Assembly (NCBI GenBank): GCA_000310025.1
Contig: FN649741.1
Span: 4,672,329 to 4,712,024, forward strand
DNA: 39,696 bases
DNA from: Ectocarpus siliculosus
Lineage: Eukaryota; Sar; Phaeophyceae; Ectocarpales; Ectocarpaceae
Reading direction: 5' to 3'
The notes beneath the pieces were generated by a model. That model was not told the DNA's origin. It saw nothing but the letters and a program-made list of their open reading frames with translations, and searched no databases. Both the position numbers and the translations under genes were made by a program. Within the stretch, counting starts at the first letter, position 1; the number at the start of each line of letters is the position of its first letter. Below, piece by piece: positions 11,084-21,371 of the stretch.

Positions 11084-13548
11084 CGAGGAAGAATGCGTTG
11101 GTGTGTTGTTGCGGTTGGTTGTTTTGCGGGTGCAAGACAATCCACGATCGCAGGCGATGCGCTCGACACCTAAAGACCGAAACGCATTTCTCCCTTATTT
11201 GGGATATATAAGCGATTGGTGCATATGGCAAGCGCCCTCCACCCAACTAGTACCCGCCTCCATTAGAATGTAGTGTTACCTACGGCGACAAACGTTTCGC
11301 CAACAGGTTTGTTTATTTGCATCTGCCACTGCATGTAACGCGCGTACGTTTTTATTTCCGTTCCCCCCCCGGCAGGCGGGTATGTGGGGCAAATGCTCGC
11401 AAGGACACTTCGGTCGCTTTGAGGAGAAGCCCTACGTTCACTCCTTCAGGTATCAAGTAAAACACACGAGATGCTCTTTCAGTTGCACTACATAGCAGTA
11501 GCAGACTGGAGCACACCACCCCTAACTGTCTTGGTACTTTGGTTTGTGGTAACTCACCCGACCTTCCACCCCCGATCCGACCCCCCGCCTTCCTCACTCT
11601 TCCGTTCGAATGCGACCGCGACCACTATTGTTTCCCGTAAATCTGAGCAGACCACACACAAGCCACGGTCTGCGCGGATTTGGATCATCTGGCCAAACGT
11701 CGGCCAACACCGGTAGGGCATCGACTGCCCCACGGTACATAGAAAATTAGAATGTCGGGGGTAGGGTCCATTAATTAACGGTATGCCGTCAAGAGCGGCG
11801 GAAATCCCGAGCGCCACTGCGTCCGACGACACACTAGGATTGTACGAAGAAGGGGATAGGGCGCCTGCATCATTTTGTAGCATAGACGATATGTAGTAGC
11901 CCTTGAACAGAGAACTTTGTACGGGGTACAGACAGTATGTATGTGCAGATGCAGACATTAATATTGTGCAACACGCATTCGATCGTCAGCAATCCTGCAC
12001 ACACGGCCTTAAGTCTACAGTATTAGATCGATACCTGCATCGGGAACGGTTACATCCAACCGGCGTTTATTCGCAACAATACAGTCAACACCTCGGAGGT
12101 TTCCTCTACGACACGAAGAGAAGTCCGCGGGAGGAGAGGTGGGGGGTGGTTTCGCGCCACGAGGCTGCACTCTTGGCAGAATGATCGTCTAGAAACGCCA
12201 ATCCTTGATGTCATTTCCGACGTGTGTGTGTAGAAATGCCAACCCATGACGGCGTTTCTGAGGTTTCCATGCGAGCGCCAGGCGTAATTGACCGGCCATC
12301 CTGAGTTCTGTGGACCGAGTCGGTGGCTTCGACCCGGTTGGGAGGTCAGCGTGGAGTAACGCACCACACAGCAGCTATATTTTCAGTCTTTCCATCGGGG
12401 GTTGTTTTCCCGGTGCAGAAGACGAATTGGTGTACTGTCGGCGGGATATTTCTTCTGTGGACTGCACAATCCACGAAGGCACATACATACGCATCCGGGT
12501 CTTGTCGTTTAGAAACTCGCTAGAGTTTTTGCGGTTTGTCCGCCGGTGGACCCGGTGAACGAGCAAGCTCGTACCATTCCTGGATTTCTCGACGTCATGT
12601 ACATCGTGGCAGACACCTTGTTCTGGGGGGAAATGCTAACGTAGTCTGTTGCTGTGATGGAGGAACGAACTTTGGGTTTTTCGTCAGCGACAGAGATGCA
12701 TGTTCTTGGGATAACGTACGACCACACGGAACTAAATGTTAAAAACGCGAAGAGCACGGTCGAGAAGCTGCTGAGACGAGGTCAGAGCCAGTTTCTAACC
12801 GGAAAACAACAACAGCACAACTTCACTGCGCCCCGCAATACTGCTGTATAAACCCAGTGCTGGTGGTTGTGTATGACCCATTTCCTCTAAAAGACCGATC
12901 GATACGGTCTCTAGAGGTCTCACAGAACGGTAAAAAAATATTTGAGTGAATGAATGAATGAATGGTCACTTTCAGTCCGAAGGCCTGAACCGCGCACTTT
13001 TTTGAACCGAACGCCCGAGATGCGAGAAATCACCCCATCGGCCGTCCTGCACTACTTTGGAAGCCCTCCGCAAGTTTCAGCTTGATTGGCGCCTTCTGCG
13101 TTGACGGTTGACTGTGTCGGTGACCGGCACTCTCAAGCATGAAACACGAGCATGCAGCAGGTGCTGCGGACACCAAATTGCTCTGATCTCGACCGATTTG
13201 TGCCTAACGTTGCCTATCCTCCACCAAATTGAAGCCTGGTCCAATCTACAGCTGGATTGACAAGTCCTTCGACGCTGGATAGCTGTGTGTGCCTACCAAT
13301 TTTGCCTGAGAGGTCCGAGCCACACCCCTGCATCCTCCCGACGAGGAAGTAATATGTTCCCCGCAAAACGACGGTTTCAAATTATTTTCAGCGTGCGCGC
13401 AAAATATTGCGGAACAAATACATGACCAATCCGTTGTAAGTTGTCCTGATCTCGACACGTGTGCCCCGCGATAGACTATTCGCCGCGTTTCGAGGGAAAC
13501 ATTATTTGTTCTTGTACAAACGCGCGCGAATAGAGGGGGGATAGAAGC
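11084..13548. other. Intergenic, no supported gene
   Basis: This is the first part of the gap between two convergent genes, and probably includes the 3' UTR of the first gene. Open frames here (for example minus strand 11554-11958 and plus strand 12654-12851) have no recognisable domain, no splice partners and no coding-like composition. A diverged direct repeat of about 31 bp (AGAAACGCCAATCC at about 12190 and AGAAATGCCAACCC at about 12232) also forms a weak 9-bp hairpin with GGCGTTTCT at 12252. A TGAA tetranucleotide run lies at about 12943-12962. Confidence 0.5.
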
Positions 13549-13724
13549 ACCACTACAACACCACAACACCAAAAACGGAACCGTATCCGATATCCACCTC
13601 CCGCAGGACACGCGTCCAAGCCAAATTGGCATGTGCTTGTAACGGTCTACGTCGACAGCATGAACGAAGTTCGGCATGATCCGACGACGACGGGTAAATG
13701 TTCATCCGCGTTCATCCGCGATCC
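13549..13724 (+). repeat. Dispersed repeat family, copy A
   Basis: This copy runs from an ACACCAAAAACGGAACCGTAT block to GACGACGGGTAAATGTTCA and ends with a doubled GTTCATCCGCG. The same blocks occur in the same order at 16250-16485, partly at 14405-14600, and inverted at 14981-15300. No long open frame is shared by all copies, so this is a non-autonomous element or its remains. Confidence 0.7.
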
Positions 13725-13839
13725 TTGTAACGGGAAATATATTCGATACATCAATGGGGACGCACACCAGCCATGCACCCACACCTTTTTTTCACCGACG
13801 GAACCACCCAACCAAGAGCGACCTAGGCCCACACAACTT

Positions 13840-14150
13840 AGCACCTACCCACGTCAACACCAACCTAGCACCTATCCAAGCCATACCAACCTACAGTAGG
13901 TCGATCGTATAAACACCAACCAATAGCACCTATCCATGCAATACCGACCTAGAGATTATCCCATCAATTGTACCAACAACCTAGCGCCAAATGCCGGCGC
14001 ACCAACCTAGAACTGATGAGCCACCCAGCGCCAACCTAGCCCAAATGCCGGCACACCAACCTAGAACTGTGAGCCACGCAGCGCTAACCTAGCCCTAATG
14101 CAGGCACAACAACCTAGAACTGAGCCACCCAATCTCAACCTAGCACCCAT
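13840..14150 (+). repeat. Minisatellite built on CAACCTAG, 53-bp period at its right end
   Basis: Units of about 53 bp start at 14001, 14055 and 14108. Each contains ACCAACCTAGAACTG, GAGCCAC and a second AACCTAGC block. Upstream (13840-13945) a shorter variant repeats the block CAACCTAGCACCTA or a close variant. No open frame runs through it. Confidence 0.75.
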
Positions 14151-14152
14151 TG

Positions 14153-14190
14153 GGTCGGTTTGGGGTTTGGGGTTAGGGTTAGCGTTAGGG
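14153..14190 (+). repeat. Short telomere-like tract
   Basis: The tract contains GGTTTGGGGTTTGGGGTTAG followed by GGTTAGCGTTAGGG. These are degenerate TTAGGG/TTTGGGG-like units directly next to the minisatellite. It is only about 38 bp long and lies inside a scaffold, so it is interstitial rather than a chromosome end. Confidence 0.55.
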
Positions 14191-14404
14191 ATTTAGCCGG
14201 GTTCATGTAGTCGCTGCTTGGAGGGACGGAAAACTGCGCCTGCCTGCCTGTAGTAGAGCGACAGGTTGAAGAAACAAGAAAACGCATGCATGATCGTGAC
14301 GCTCGTTCCTCAGACAAGATTTCCGTCGGTAAAGAAGGTGTGGGTGGTGCATGGCTTGTACAAACAATTGTATGCGTCCCTGTGGGTGCATATAATTTTT
14401 CGGT

Positions 14405-14600
14405 TGTAACGGTCCTAGTCTGTAGTCTAAATATGTCGCAGCATGAACGAAGTTCGGCATGATCCGACGACGACGGGTAAATGTTCACCCGCGTTCATCC
14501 GCGATCCGGGACGATCTTTCATTCCACCGTGCACCACCATGGTATCCACCTCACGGCAAGGAAGGCCAAACTAAAAAATCACGTGCGTGTGTGGGTGTGT
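14405..14600 (+). repeat. Dispersed repeat family, copy B
   Basis: The copy starts at TGTAACGGTCCTAGTCTGTA and continues through CAGCATGAACGAAGTTCGGC, the GACGACGGGTAAATG block, and a GATCTTTCATTCCACCGTGC block to a TCACGGCAAG/GTGTGTGGGTG end. The order matches 16360-16570 nearly base for base. It lacks the left half seen in copies A and C. Confidence 0.7.
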
Positions 14601-14819
14601 GGTGTAGTGTGGTCAGTTAGCCAGCAAGTGTGCTCTGAAGACATGCCAGTGTGGTGGCGGCCTCGAACAACATGCCTTCAGCAACAACAGAAGAAGTGGA
14701 GGGGTGGACGGATCCACGGATCGATTCGACGGGTAGTAAACGTTTCATTCTACAGCAGACCAGCGGACTGTGGCGCAGGCGGACATGCATGAGATGTTAT
14801 TAGCGTACCAAGGAATGTA

Positions 14820-14970
14820 TCGCACAACGGGAGACCGTTTGGCCGTGCTGATGCTGATGCTCGGGCACACCACTGCAGCCTGGCTGGGTGATTGCTGCAG
14901 GCCATTGTACGTTGTAACATCGAACACACCATTCATTGGCACGGCGCGACCGTTGGCACGGCAGTCAACG
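14820..14970 (-). repeat. Inverted copy of the palindrome spacer
   Basis: This segment is the reverse complement of about 15818-15955. Shared blocks include GGCCTGCAGCAATCACCCAG, TGCCGTGCCAACGGTCG and CCAAACGGTC. It lies immediately outside the left arm of the large fold-back palindrome, so the spacer sequence exists twice in opposite orientation. Confidence 0.7.
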
Positions 14971-14980
14971 TGCCATGTTC

Positions 14981-16530
14981 GTGCACGGTGGAATGAAAGA
15001 TCGCCTGGATCGCGGATGAACGCGGAGGAACATTTACCCGTCGTCGCGGATCATCATCGTGGATCGTGCCGAACTTCTTTCATGCTGTCGACATGGGCTA
15101 CTGCTTGGGACCGTGAACTATTACAGCACGGCCATGTCTTCAACGTACACCCACTGGCCAATTGGTCAACAACGTATGTAGTATTTGTGCATGGACACGT
15201 GTCGTACGGCGAGGCGAGAGGGGATAGTCTATAGGATATGGCAAATGTGGCGGTTCCGGATTTTCCGGTTTTGGTGGTGTGCGGTGGTGTGGTGGGGGGT
15301 GGGGGGGTTGGTTGCATACCCCACCCCAGGTGTTTGTCATGCTGAGTCTGNNNNNNNNNNNNNNNNNNNNNNNNNNNNNNNNNNNNNNNNNNNNNNNNNN
15401 NNNNNNNNNNNNNNNNNNNNNNNNNNNNNNNNNNNNNNNNNNNNNNNNNNTTCTCACAAGTGATTTAACGCCGAAGTCCCATAAAGATGGATCATTAGGG
15501 TTCTGCCCCCCCCCGGGTGTTTGTTGTTTTGAGTTTGGGGAAAGAATGAGAGACAGACATTGCTGTAAGACTGAAACACTTTGTGCCAGCCAAACTCCCA
15601 ATCAATCAAGACCACCGCTGGACGAGACAGATAAATCTGTAAGACTAAAACACTTTGTGCCAGCCAAACAATTCCAGGGTCTGCTCTTATCCACGGTGGT
15701 CACCTTGTTTCTATATACCCTATCGCTCAAAACTCACCAATTTGGTGTGCGCCAACACGATGAAACTGGCCAGCGTGCTGCGTGGGACCACCGATTGAGG
15801 TTGACTGCGGGGTCACCGATTGAGGTCGATTGCCGTGCCAACGGTCGTGCGAGCGGTGTTCGACCTTACAGCACAATGTGCCATGGCCTGCAGCAATCAC
15901 CCAGACCGTGGTGTGCCTGAGCATGAACATGACCAAACGGTCCCGTTGTGCGACCAAGGGCTGGCCAGTTTCATCGTCGTGTTGGCGCAGAACATGTTGG
16001 TGAGTTTTGAGCGATAGGGTATAGAAACAAAGGTGAGCACCGTGGATAAGAGCAGACGGCCCTGGAATTGTTTGGCTGGCACAAAGTGTTTCAGTCTCAC
16101 AGTTGTCTCTTCCAGGGGTGGTCTTGATTGATTGGGAGTTTGGCTGGCACAAAGTATGTCAGTCTTACAGCAAGTGTCTGTCTCTCATTCTTTCCCCAAA
16201 CTCAAACAACAAACACCCGGAGGGGTATCCAACCCCCCACAACAACACCACAACACCAAAAACGGAACCGTGACAATACCGTATCCTATATCCACCTCGC
16301 CGCAGGATGCGTGTTCATGCCAATTGGCCAGCGGGTGTGCATTGAAGACATGGCTGTGCTTGTAACGGTCCCAAGCAAACGGTCCCAAGCAGTAGTCTGT
16401 AGTCTATGTTGACAGCATGAACGAAGTTCGGCATGATCCGACGACGACGGGTAAATGTTCACCCGCGTTCATCCGCGATCCGGGGCGATCTTTCATTCTA
16501 CCGTGCACCACCTTGGTATCCACCTCACGG
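14981..16530. mobile_element. Large fold-back palindrome (non-coding element), interrupted by an assembly gap
   Basis: The left arm (14981 to about 15776) and right arm (about 15958 to 16530) are inverted copies around a spacer of about 180 bp. Matching blocks in mirror order include CACGGTGGAATGAAAGATCG at 14984 with the CTTTCATTCTACCGTG block near 16490, the AACATTTACCCGTCGTCG block, the GAACTTC/CATGCTGTCGAC block, CACTGGCCAATTGG at about 15150, the CCGGTTTTGG block, CCCGGGTGTTTGTTGTTTTG, GAATGAGAGACAGACA, AACACTTTGTGCCAGCCAAA and CGCTCAAAACTCACCAA. The arms differ at scattered positions and the left arm is longer because of an insertion and the gap. No transposase is visible. A fold-back or MITE-like element, or two head-to-head insertions of one repeat, would both explain it. 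Confidence 0.7.
15351..15450. other. Assembly gap of 100 N
   Basis: Exactly 100 unknown bases sit inside the left arm of the palindrome. A round number suggests a scaffold gap of unknown true size. The surrounding inverted repeat is a likely reason for the break, and the order of sequence on either side may be unreliable. Confidence 0.98.
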
Positions 16531-16921
16531 CAAGCAAGCCCAAACTACGTGTGTGGGTGTGGTGTGTGTGTGCTGTGTGGACAGTCTTGCACCTTTGGAT
16601 ACAGTACGTGCGAAGACATGGAAAACACGCGTTCCCTCCGTCCAAGGCATGCGGGTTGTCACATCTGTTGTTCTCCAATTCCGTAACAACCCAAATCGCG
16701 TTGTTTTGCACGCAGCACCGAAAATCATATCCTCGTCTGTTCCCCCTACATCAGACTGGGTACTAGGCGTTGTCCATCCGCACTATGTATATACTTAACG
16801 CTTTTTTCTTGCCCTGACCGTCGTCCTAAGGATGCAACAAGATTCATCACACTGCTTTTTTTAGTGAATCTTCATCTCTTCACTGCTCTTAAGGAATAAT
16901 AAAAACACACACAGAAAGACT

Positions 16922-16966
16922 ACCCATTCGAGATATACCCACAGTCGAACGGGATGTGGTGGAGTC
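16922..16966 (-). repeat. 45-bp dispersed repeat, copy 2
   Basis: Reverse complement of 2696-2740 with about four differences. The copies are 14 kb apart. Confidence 0.6.
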
Positions 16967-17084
16967 TTTTCAGTGAGTGGAGGGAAACCGGCTGGGTACT
17001 GGACTTATTTCGAGTATTTTTAAGTCTATACACTGATGATTTATACCAGTGATGCCAGCTGGTGCTAAGTACAAAAACATCTGT

Positions 17085-17192
17085 AAGGTAACTTACATTT
17101 TACAATACATCCCCTGTAGTTCTCTACTGGGTCAACGACAAAATATCGGGGAGAATCCCTCCGTTGTGTCGTGTATTGTAAAATGTAACCTT
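17085..17192. repeat. Short inverted repeat (20-24 bp arms)
   Basis: The left arm 17085-17108 (AAGGTAACTTACATTTTACAATAC, split here as AAGGTAAC plus TTACATTTTACAATAC) pairs with the right arm 17173-17192 (GTATTGTAAAATGTAACCTT) apart from a 4-base bulge in the left arm. The loop is 64 bp. It may be a MITE remnant or part of the 3' UTR of the neighbouring gene. Confidence 0.55.
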
Positions 17193-17651
17193 CACAGGGG
17201 ACACGGCGCAGTGTCTATTGACAGCTTGCTGGTTTATTAAACATATTAGGAATAATATTGCTCTCTACACCACCTATAAAAAAAAAGAAAATCTCTTGGA
17301 GGACCAGCACGGTTGCCCGAGGCAAGCTGCGATACCAATAGAGGAAATTCTCCTCGAAAGATTGTCACCACCCAACTCGGCCAGGCCTTCACCAGTTTGG
17401 ATTTTGAAAGCAAGTCGCCTAACCCCGGCCACTGCACCCACTGTTCATCACCAGTCTGTTTAGCAGTCTTTCGACCTCTCCCTAGCAAGGAGAGAGAGTC
17501 GTGGCCTTCTCACGAAAATGCAATTGGCCCTGTCGAAACCAACTCGCCCCAGAAAGAACGCTGCAGCTTTGGGTCAAACTTGACGCGCTCTCTGTGATTG
17601 TATCGTACGGCGCATGCAACCGCATGGACACCACCCGCCAGCTATTTGCTA

Positions 17652-20600
17652 CTACAACACCGCGCTCGCCTCTTCCTCCTCCTCCTCCTCCTCCCGAGGT
17701 CGCTTCGAAGACACCCGCGCCTGCCGCAGGCCCTCTTCGGCGTGTACACCATCTCCGGAGAAGCTGCCATCTTCTTCTCCTTCTCCTCGCTCATGACTCC
17801 TCCCTCGTTCCGAACAAGCAACCCTGCCACTCCTCTGCTGCTGCGGTTGCTGCCCTTCTTCTGCTACTGCTGTGCCAGTCCCAGCACCTCCACCGCTATC
17901 GCCATCACCGCCACCACCGCAGCTTGCTTCCCTCGCCGTGGCGACAACAGCAACCACCGATCGCGCCACGATCCCCCCCGCTTCGCCAACCCCCGCTCGG
18001 TCGTCCCCTCGAGGGCGCGCCTCTTCTCCCCCTTCTCCGCCCGCCCCTCCTCCGTCGCCACTCCCATGGCCCCCGCCAACACAGTTATCTCCGCCACCGG
18101 CGCAGGTTGAGCGGGCAATCGCCGCGGTAGTGGTGGTGGGTGCCCCTGTGCTTCCACTACCGCCATTTTCCACGGCCATAGCGGTGGCTTCCACGGCGCC
18201 GCTTCCGCTGCCATCGCCATTTTCCACGGCCATAGCGGTGGCTCCGGCGCCCCCGCTTCCGCCGCCACCATTCTCACGGTCCCTACCGCCCCGGCCTCGC
18301 GCAGCGTCGGGGTCAGGAGCGTCCGACGAGTCGCGAGCCTTGCTGCCAACAGCGTTGTCTGTTCTCGCTTCTTCTGTGCCCAGAAAATACGCGTCGTCGA
18401 ACCTGCACACGATGATGGTGTTTGCCGGGTTGAAACAGCAGCACCAAGAACAAAGCGGGGCCAGGGTAGACTAAAAACAGGCGTAGGACGCACAAAAAAT
18501 GCAATCAGAGAACGATGACAAAAAAGCCCCCATGATACCGCAGCATTATTCTTGTGCAGTTATGTCGTGGGGGTACACGAGAGAGTCACACGGAAGTCGT
18601 GGTTTAGTGCCGCAACACTGCGCCATGCGTCTTGCAAACCAGCGGCCTCACCACTACTAATAATAGAGGCTTCTCATCAGGCGGGGTTTCCCTACGCTCC
18701 AAATCGGTACACCTACTCTCGAACACACAACCGCCCTGCCCTGTTCCTTCTCGGCGCCAGGAGAGCAGAAGGTCAATCGTCGCGACTCACTTGTGGACAG
18801 TCCCTCGCTCTGCCTGCTCTATCGAAGTAGCCTCGCCAAGCTGTTCCGCGCGCTTCCTTCGTCTGAGCGATCGGGGGTCAGGAGGGTGGCGGGGGGCGGG
18901 GTGGATGGGATGGGATGGTGTGGAAGGATGGAGCAAGAAAATACACCGCTACCCTGAACGGCTTCCGTCCGATTGGCAGCATGCACACCACCGCATGTTA
19001 GGCCTCCAGTGAACAAGACCATCTCTCTGCACACAACTCAACGCAGCTATTTCCTCGACCGCCTTGGTAACGAAGAAGAGGCAGCGCGGCACAAATCACC
19101 AACGCAGACGGGGGGGACTCCCGACGTGATTCACACAAAGAGCGGGGGGCGATGTACTAGATAGCGCAAGAGTAGGAGTGTGTGTGTGTGTGGGAGTCAC
19201 GGCGTGGCTCCGGTCGTGCCGCACCTGACAGTTTCCGCATCGAAGTCGGCTCCCACGTCCCAAAGCCTCGCCAGCTGCCCCAACGTCTTCGCCGGCGTTA
19301 CCTCGCGCATGCCAGGAGCACCCCCGGGCAGGCCCAGGGAGATGGATTCCTGATTCCAGCAGACGGCAGGAGGGAGAGGAAGGGCGCGGAGGCGCTTGAC
19401 GAACTGTACATGGAGCAACTTGAGAGAGAAGGAACAACGGCAACGCTGAAACGAAAATGAATTGTAAGAACATTGGAGCACCGAGCATTCGACTCAGGGA
19501 AGGTGATCGCTCGACCTACGACTCAGGGAAGGGAAAAGAAGTCAAAGAATCACACCGAAGGAATCCATAGCACTCAGATGCGACGGAGCACTTCTACGGG
19601 AGGATCGATCCAGTGTATCGTGGCACCGGCTTACTCACCCGAGCAAATTTTGGAATCGCGGCGGTTGACTGACCCAGCGACAACATCGCCGTACTTATAT
19701 CTACAAAATATCCTCGCTGCACCGACTACACGAGCTCTACAGAAAGTCCACCTTGAGGTGATCCGGATGCCTTCTCTTGGTGAGCATCTCCATCACGGTG
19801 TACTTCGCGTTCTGGTAGACTGAGTCGTACCGAAAGCACTCCCGCAGGTACTGCTGAATCACCTGTTTGGTTATCAGCAAGAGGTTGGCGTTTCATGGGA
19901 AGTCGGCGCACCTTTTGGCATCGTTAGCGGAGGGGGCGAGTGGGATGAGCGAGGGGGGTCCGCAACAGCTGCTGCTTACCGGCAAGGCGCAAAAATTACA
20001 AAATTCCATCCGAAAACGGGGTGCATAGTTCCCACATTTGCCCACAGCGTTATTAATGCCCTGTTCTTGGCAGGTCCCGTGGTTCAACGCACTACTGGAA
20101 CACGTGGAGTAACTTTCTGATTAAGCCGTTTCTGCAATAAGGGTAAGTAATCGCGATGTTTTGATCCGAATCTTCCGCACAAAGGGCGCATTGTTCAGCC
20201 CAACCGACAGCCCCGAACAAGAGACGTATCAACCATCGAGGGTCTCCACCAGCCGTGGGGTGTTTCACCAGCTACCAGCACAGACAGCGGCGCGCACACG
20301 CGGTTTGGCGCCCGTCGTTCGTTCGCGAAACCGAAAAAAAACATTCCAAACCCCAAATGTACGGCAGAAGCAATAAACTAAACAGCGCTGCGCGCGTTCG
20401 TTTGGCGGTGTTCCCCCCGCCTTCTTCTATCCGCCAGCCCATCGGACATCGAGTAAGCAGGGCAGAGCAGGAGTTCCACTAAAGTCGTACGTGCCGTGGG
20501 GCACGGTGCGGGTCCTGCAGGCTCTCATCTCGAGGTACACTGACCTCTTTCAGCGGCAGCACGTGTCCATCGGGCTTGAAGATGGAGCAGTTCAGCAGGG

Positions 20601-21335
20601 CCGGTCGCGCCAGCATCACCGAGCTGGCACGGAATTTTCCGCCCACCGTAGCAACGCCCCCAAAAATAGCGAGAACGGCGGATAAGGAGCAGACGTTAAG
20701 GAAATGTGTCGCTGAAGGGAGAAGAAAAAAAGACAAAAATCAACACCTACGTCCTCCTTACTGGGTGTAAGTGCAGCACCGTCGTCGGCGTATCAAACGT
20801 GGATATGCTCAATAGGTACTGCCCCATTCTCCCCCAAGAATATGACTTGGGCTGTTTGTAAGCTCCACCGCTTGTTCCTGACACGCGTTCAAAGCAATTC
20901 CAAAGCACGGCAGGCAGAGATTCATGCCAACTTCGGTGTACGGCGGTGCCAACTTCTTCCACAACTCCTTGGGGCTGCTGTGGCCCGGCGCGTACGCCGT
21001 GCTGTCGTCCTCTGCCCCTCCCCCACCCACCCCCTTTTGTTGTTGGGCTACTATAATACAAGCCTTGCATGTTTCGGGGAACTCCATTTCCACCAGAGAA
21101 GTACACCACGACCCTCCTGACTGCCTACTTCTACAGCGTCGTAGAATATACCATCAAAATAGATGGTGACAGCGTGAATGCAGCACCCGCACACGAAGAC
21201 AGCCCCGCCAATAGCCACGATACAAAATTTTCGCCTCCCACCTGCATCCGCTCAGGGCTTTGATGCCCGCCATGTCCGCCCTCGTGTACACGTCCCCGTT
21301 GGCAATCACGGGGATATTGACCGCCTTTTGTTTGT

Positions 21336-21371
<36 letters not shown>

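Larger units (their letters stand above)
16531..17651. other. Intergenic, no supported gene
   Basis: This stretch downstream of the palindrome reaches the stop codon of the minus-strand DUS2 gene and probably includes its 3' UTR. It carries the inverted 45-bp repeat copy (16922-16966) and a small hairpin (17085-17192). No open frame has coding character. Confidence 0.5.

Noticed and set aside
11554-11958. Minus-strand open frame of 134 codons downstream of the first gene
   Set aside because: Considered as a transposon remnant, but no reverse transcriptase, integrase or transposase motif is visible.
14770-15234. Open frame of 154 codons in the repeat region
   Set aside because: It crosses the edge of the inverted repeat and is not preserved in the other copies of the same sequence.
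15140-15920. Open frames running through the 100-N gap
   Set aside because: They exist only because unknown bases contain no stop codons.
17501-18474. Long plus-strand open frames rich in Pro/Ser/Ala opposite the DUS2 tail
   Set aside because: They are mirror readings of the GC-rich low-complexity DUS2 tail exon. The minus-strand reading joins to DUS2 with correct phase and carries the basic-acidic C-terminus.
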